Of a stretch of 64,000 nt of DNA, positions 63,933 through 64,000 are shown in pieces. The DNA is taken from contig NZ_JANFNY010000003.1 of NCBI RefSeq assembly GCF_024437745.1, positions 61,951-125,950 on the forward strand, read 5' to 3'. The notes beneath the pieces are model-generated. The model had not been told where the DNA came from. It saw only the letters and a list, made by a program, of their open reading frames with translations, and ran no database searches. Numbering within the stretch: the stretch's first letter is position 1; each line of letters begins with the position of its first letter. The translations under genes and the position numbers were made by a program. Origin of the DNA: Roseomonas sp. GC11. Lineage in GTDB: Bacteria; Pseudomonadota; Alphaproteobacteria; Acetobacterales; Acetobacteraceae.

Positions 63933-64000
63933 TTAGAGCTTGAATGCTGTTCCCATGTTCTGGGCATGGTGGAGAGCAGCGACAATCAGGTTTTCACGGA
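63933..64000 (-). CDS. C-terminal end of an unidentified protein (cut by window end)
   Basis: Reading inwards from base 64000 on the minus strand gives 21 residues, RENLIVAALHHAQNMGTAFKL, and a TAA at 63935-63933. The A+T-leaning sequence and change of style suggest the start of a different genetic unit, possibly an insertion-sequence transposase, but there is too little to identify it. Confidence 0.35.
   Translation of the reverse strand, partial: RENLIVAALHHAQNMGTAFKL

Overview
The window is very GC-rich coding DNA (roughly 70-75 % by eye), with operons joined by ATGA/GTGA overlaps, many Tat-like or Sec signal peptides, many LysR regulators, Bug-type and NMT1-type periplasmic binding proteins and an RPA-type plasmid initiator. 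This suits an alphaproteobacterium, most likely an Acetobacteraceae member of the Roseomonas kind; the taxon is inference. A replication/partition locus (repA, parA, a parB-like gene and iterons) at 50.9-54.1 kb says the window belongs to a plasmid or chromid.

Region by region: 0-3.6 kb, the end of an MFS transporter, a DUF983 protein, a MocR/GntR-aminotransferase regulator and a TetR regulator. 3.9-8.4 kb, a ferric-siderophore uptake operon (TonB receptor, periplasmic binding protein, siderophore-interacting reductase). 8.5-23.5 kb, accessory metabolism: secreted alpha/beta hydrolase, PPOX flavoprotein, secreted MBL hydrolase, Bug binding protein, divergent AroQ-like protein, GntR and LysR regulators, cystathionine-lyase-like PLP enzyme, YqjM-type ene-reductase, beta-hydroxyacid dehydrogenase, SRPBCC and TerB-like proteins. 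23.7-28.4 kb, an operon of AhpD-like protein, acyl-CoA-dehydrogenase-like flavoprotein and an SsuABC/TauABC-type importer. 28.4-34 kb, a GGDEF-EAL enzyme divergent from a small exported protein and a second TonB receptor, then a frameshifted small secreted protein.

34.1-44.7 kb is the most striking part: a compact catecholate siderophore locus. It has an MFS exporter candidate, a 2,3-dihydroxybenzoate-AMP ligase, a free-standing aryl carrier protein, a one-module C-A-PCP-TE NRPS with the serine pocket code of EntF, a convergent YncE-like beta-propeller protein, an IroE/Fes-like esterase and a second ferric-siderophore binding protein. Fur-box-like palindromes lie before the exporter, the ligase, the esterase and the 3.9 kb receptor. 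The predicted product is an enterobactin-like oligomer of DHB-Ser. The genes that make 2,3-DHB (entC/B/A type), an MbtH-like protein and a siderophore permease are not in the window; an orphan FhuC-type ATPase is at 50.1 kb.

44.9-50.9 kb holds a large autotransporter, an unrecognised protein, a LysR regulator and the FhuC-type ATPase. 50.9-54.1 kb is the origin and partition region. 54.2-62.8 kb holds a gamma-glutamyltransferase divergent from an adenine-deaminase-like enzyme, an NMT1-type binding protein, a TrzA/SsnA-type amidohydrolase and an ABC ATPase with two permeases, which together look like uptake and deamination of an N-heterocycle. The window ends with an Asp/Asn beta-hydroxylase-like protein and the C-terminal end of an unidentified gene.

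Two families of composite intergenic hairpin elements recur: a GC-rich one (841-896, 20390-20543, 48318-48393, 52539-52690) and an AT-rich terminator-like one (33373-33444, 41283-41400, 58996-59076, 62854-62877).
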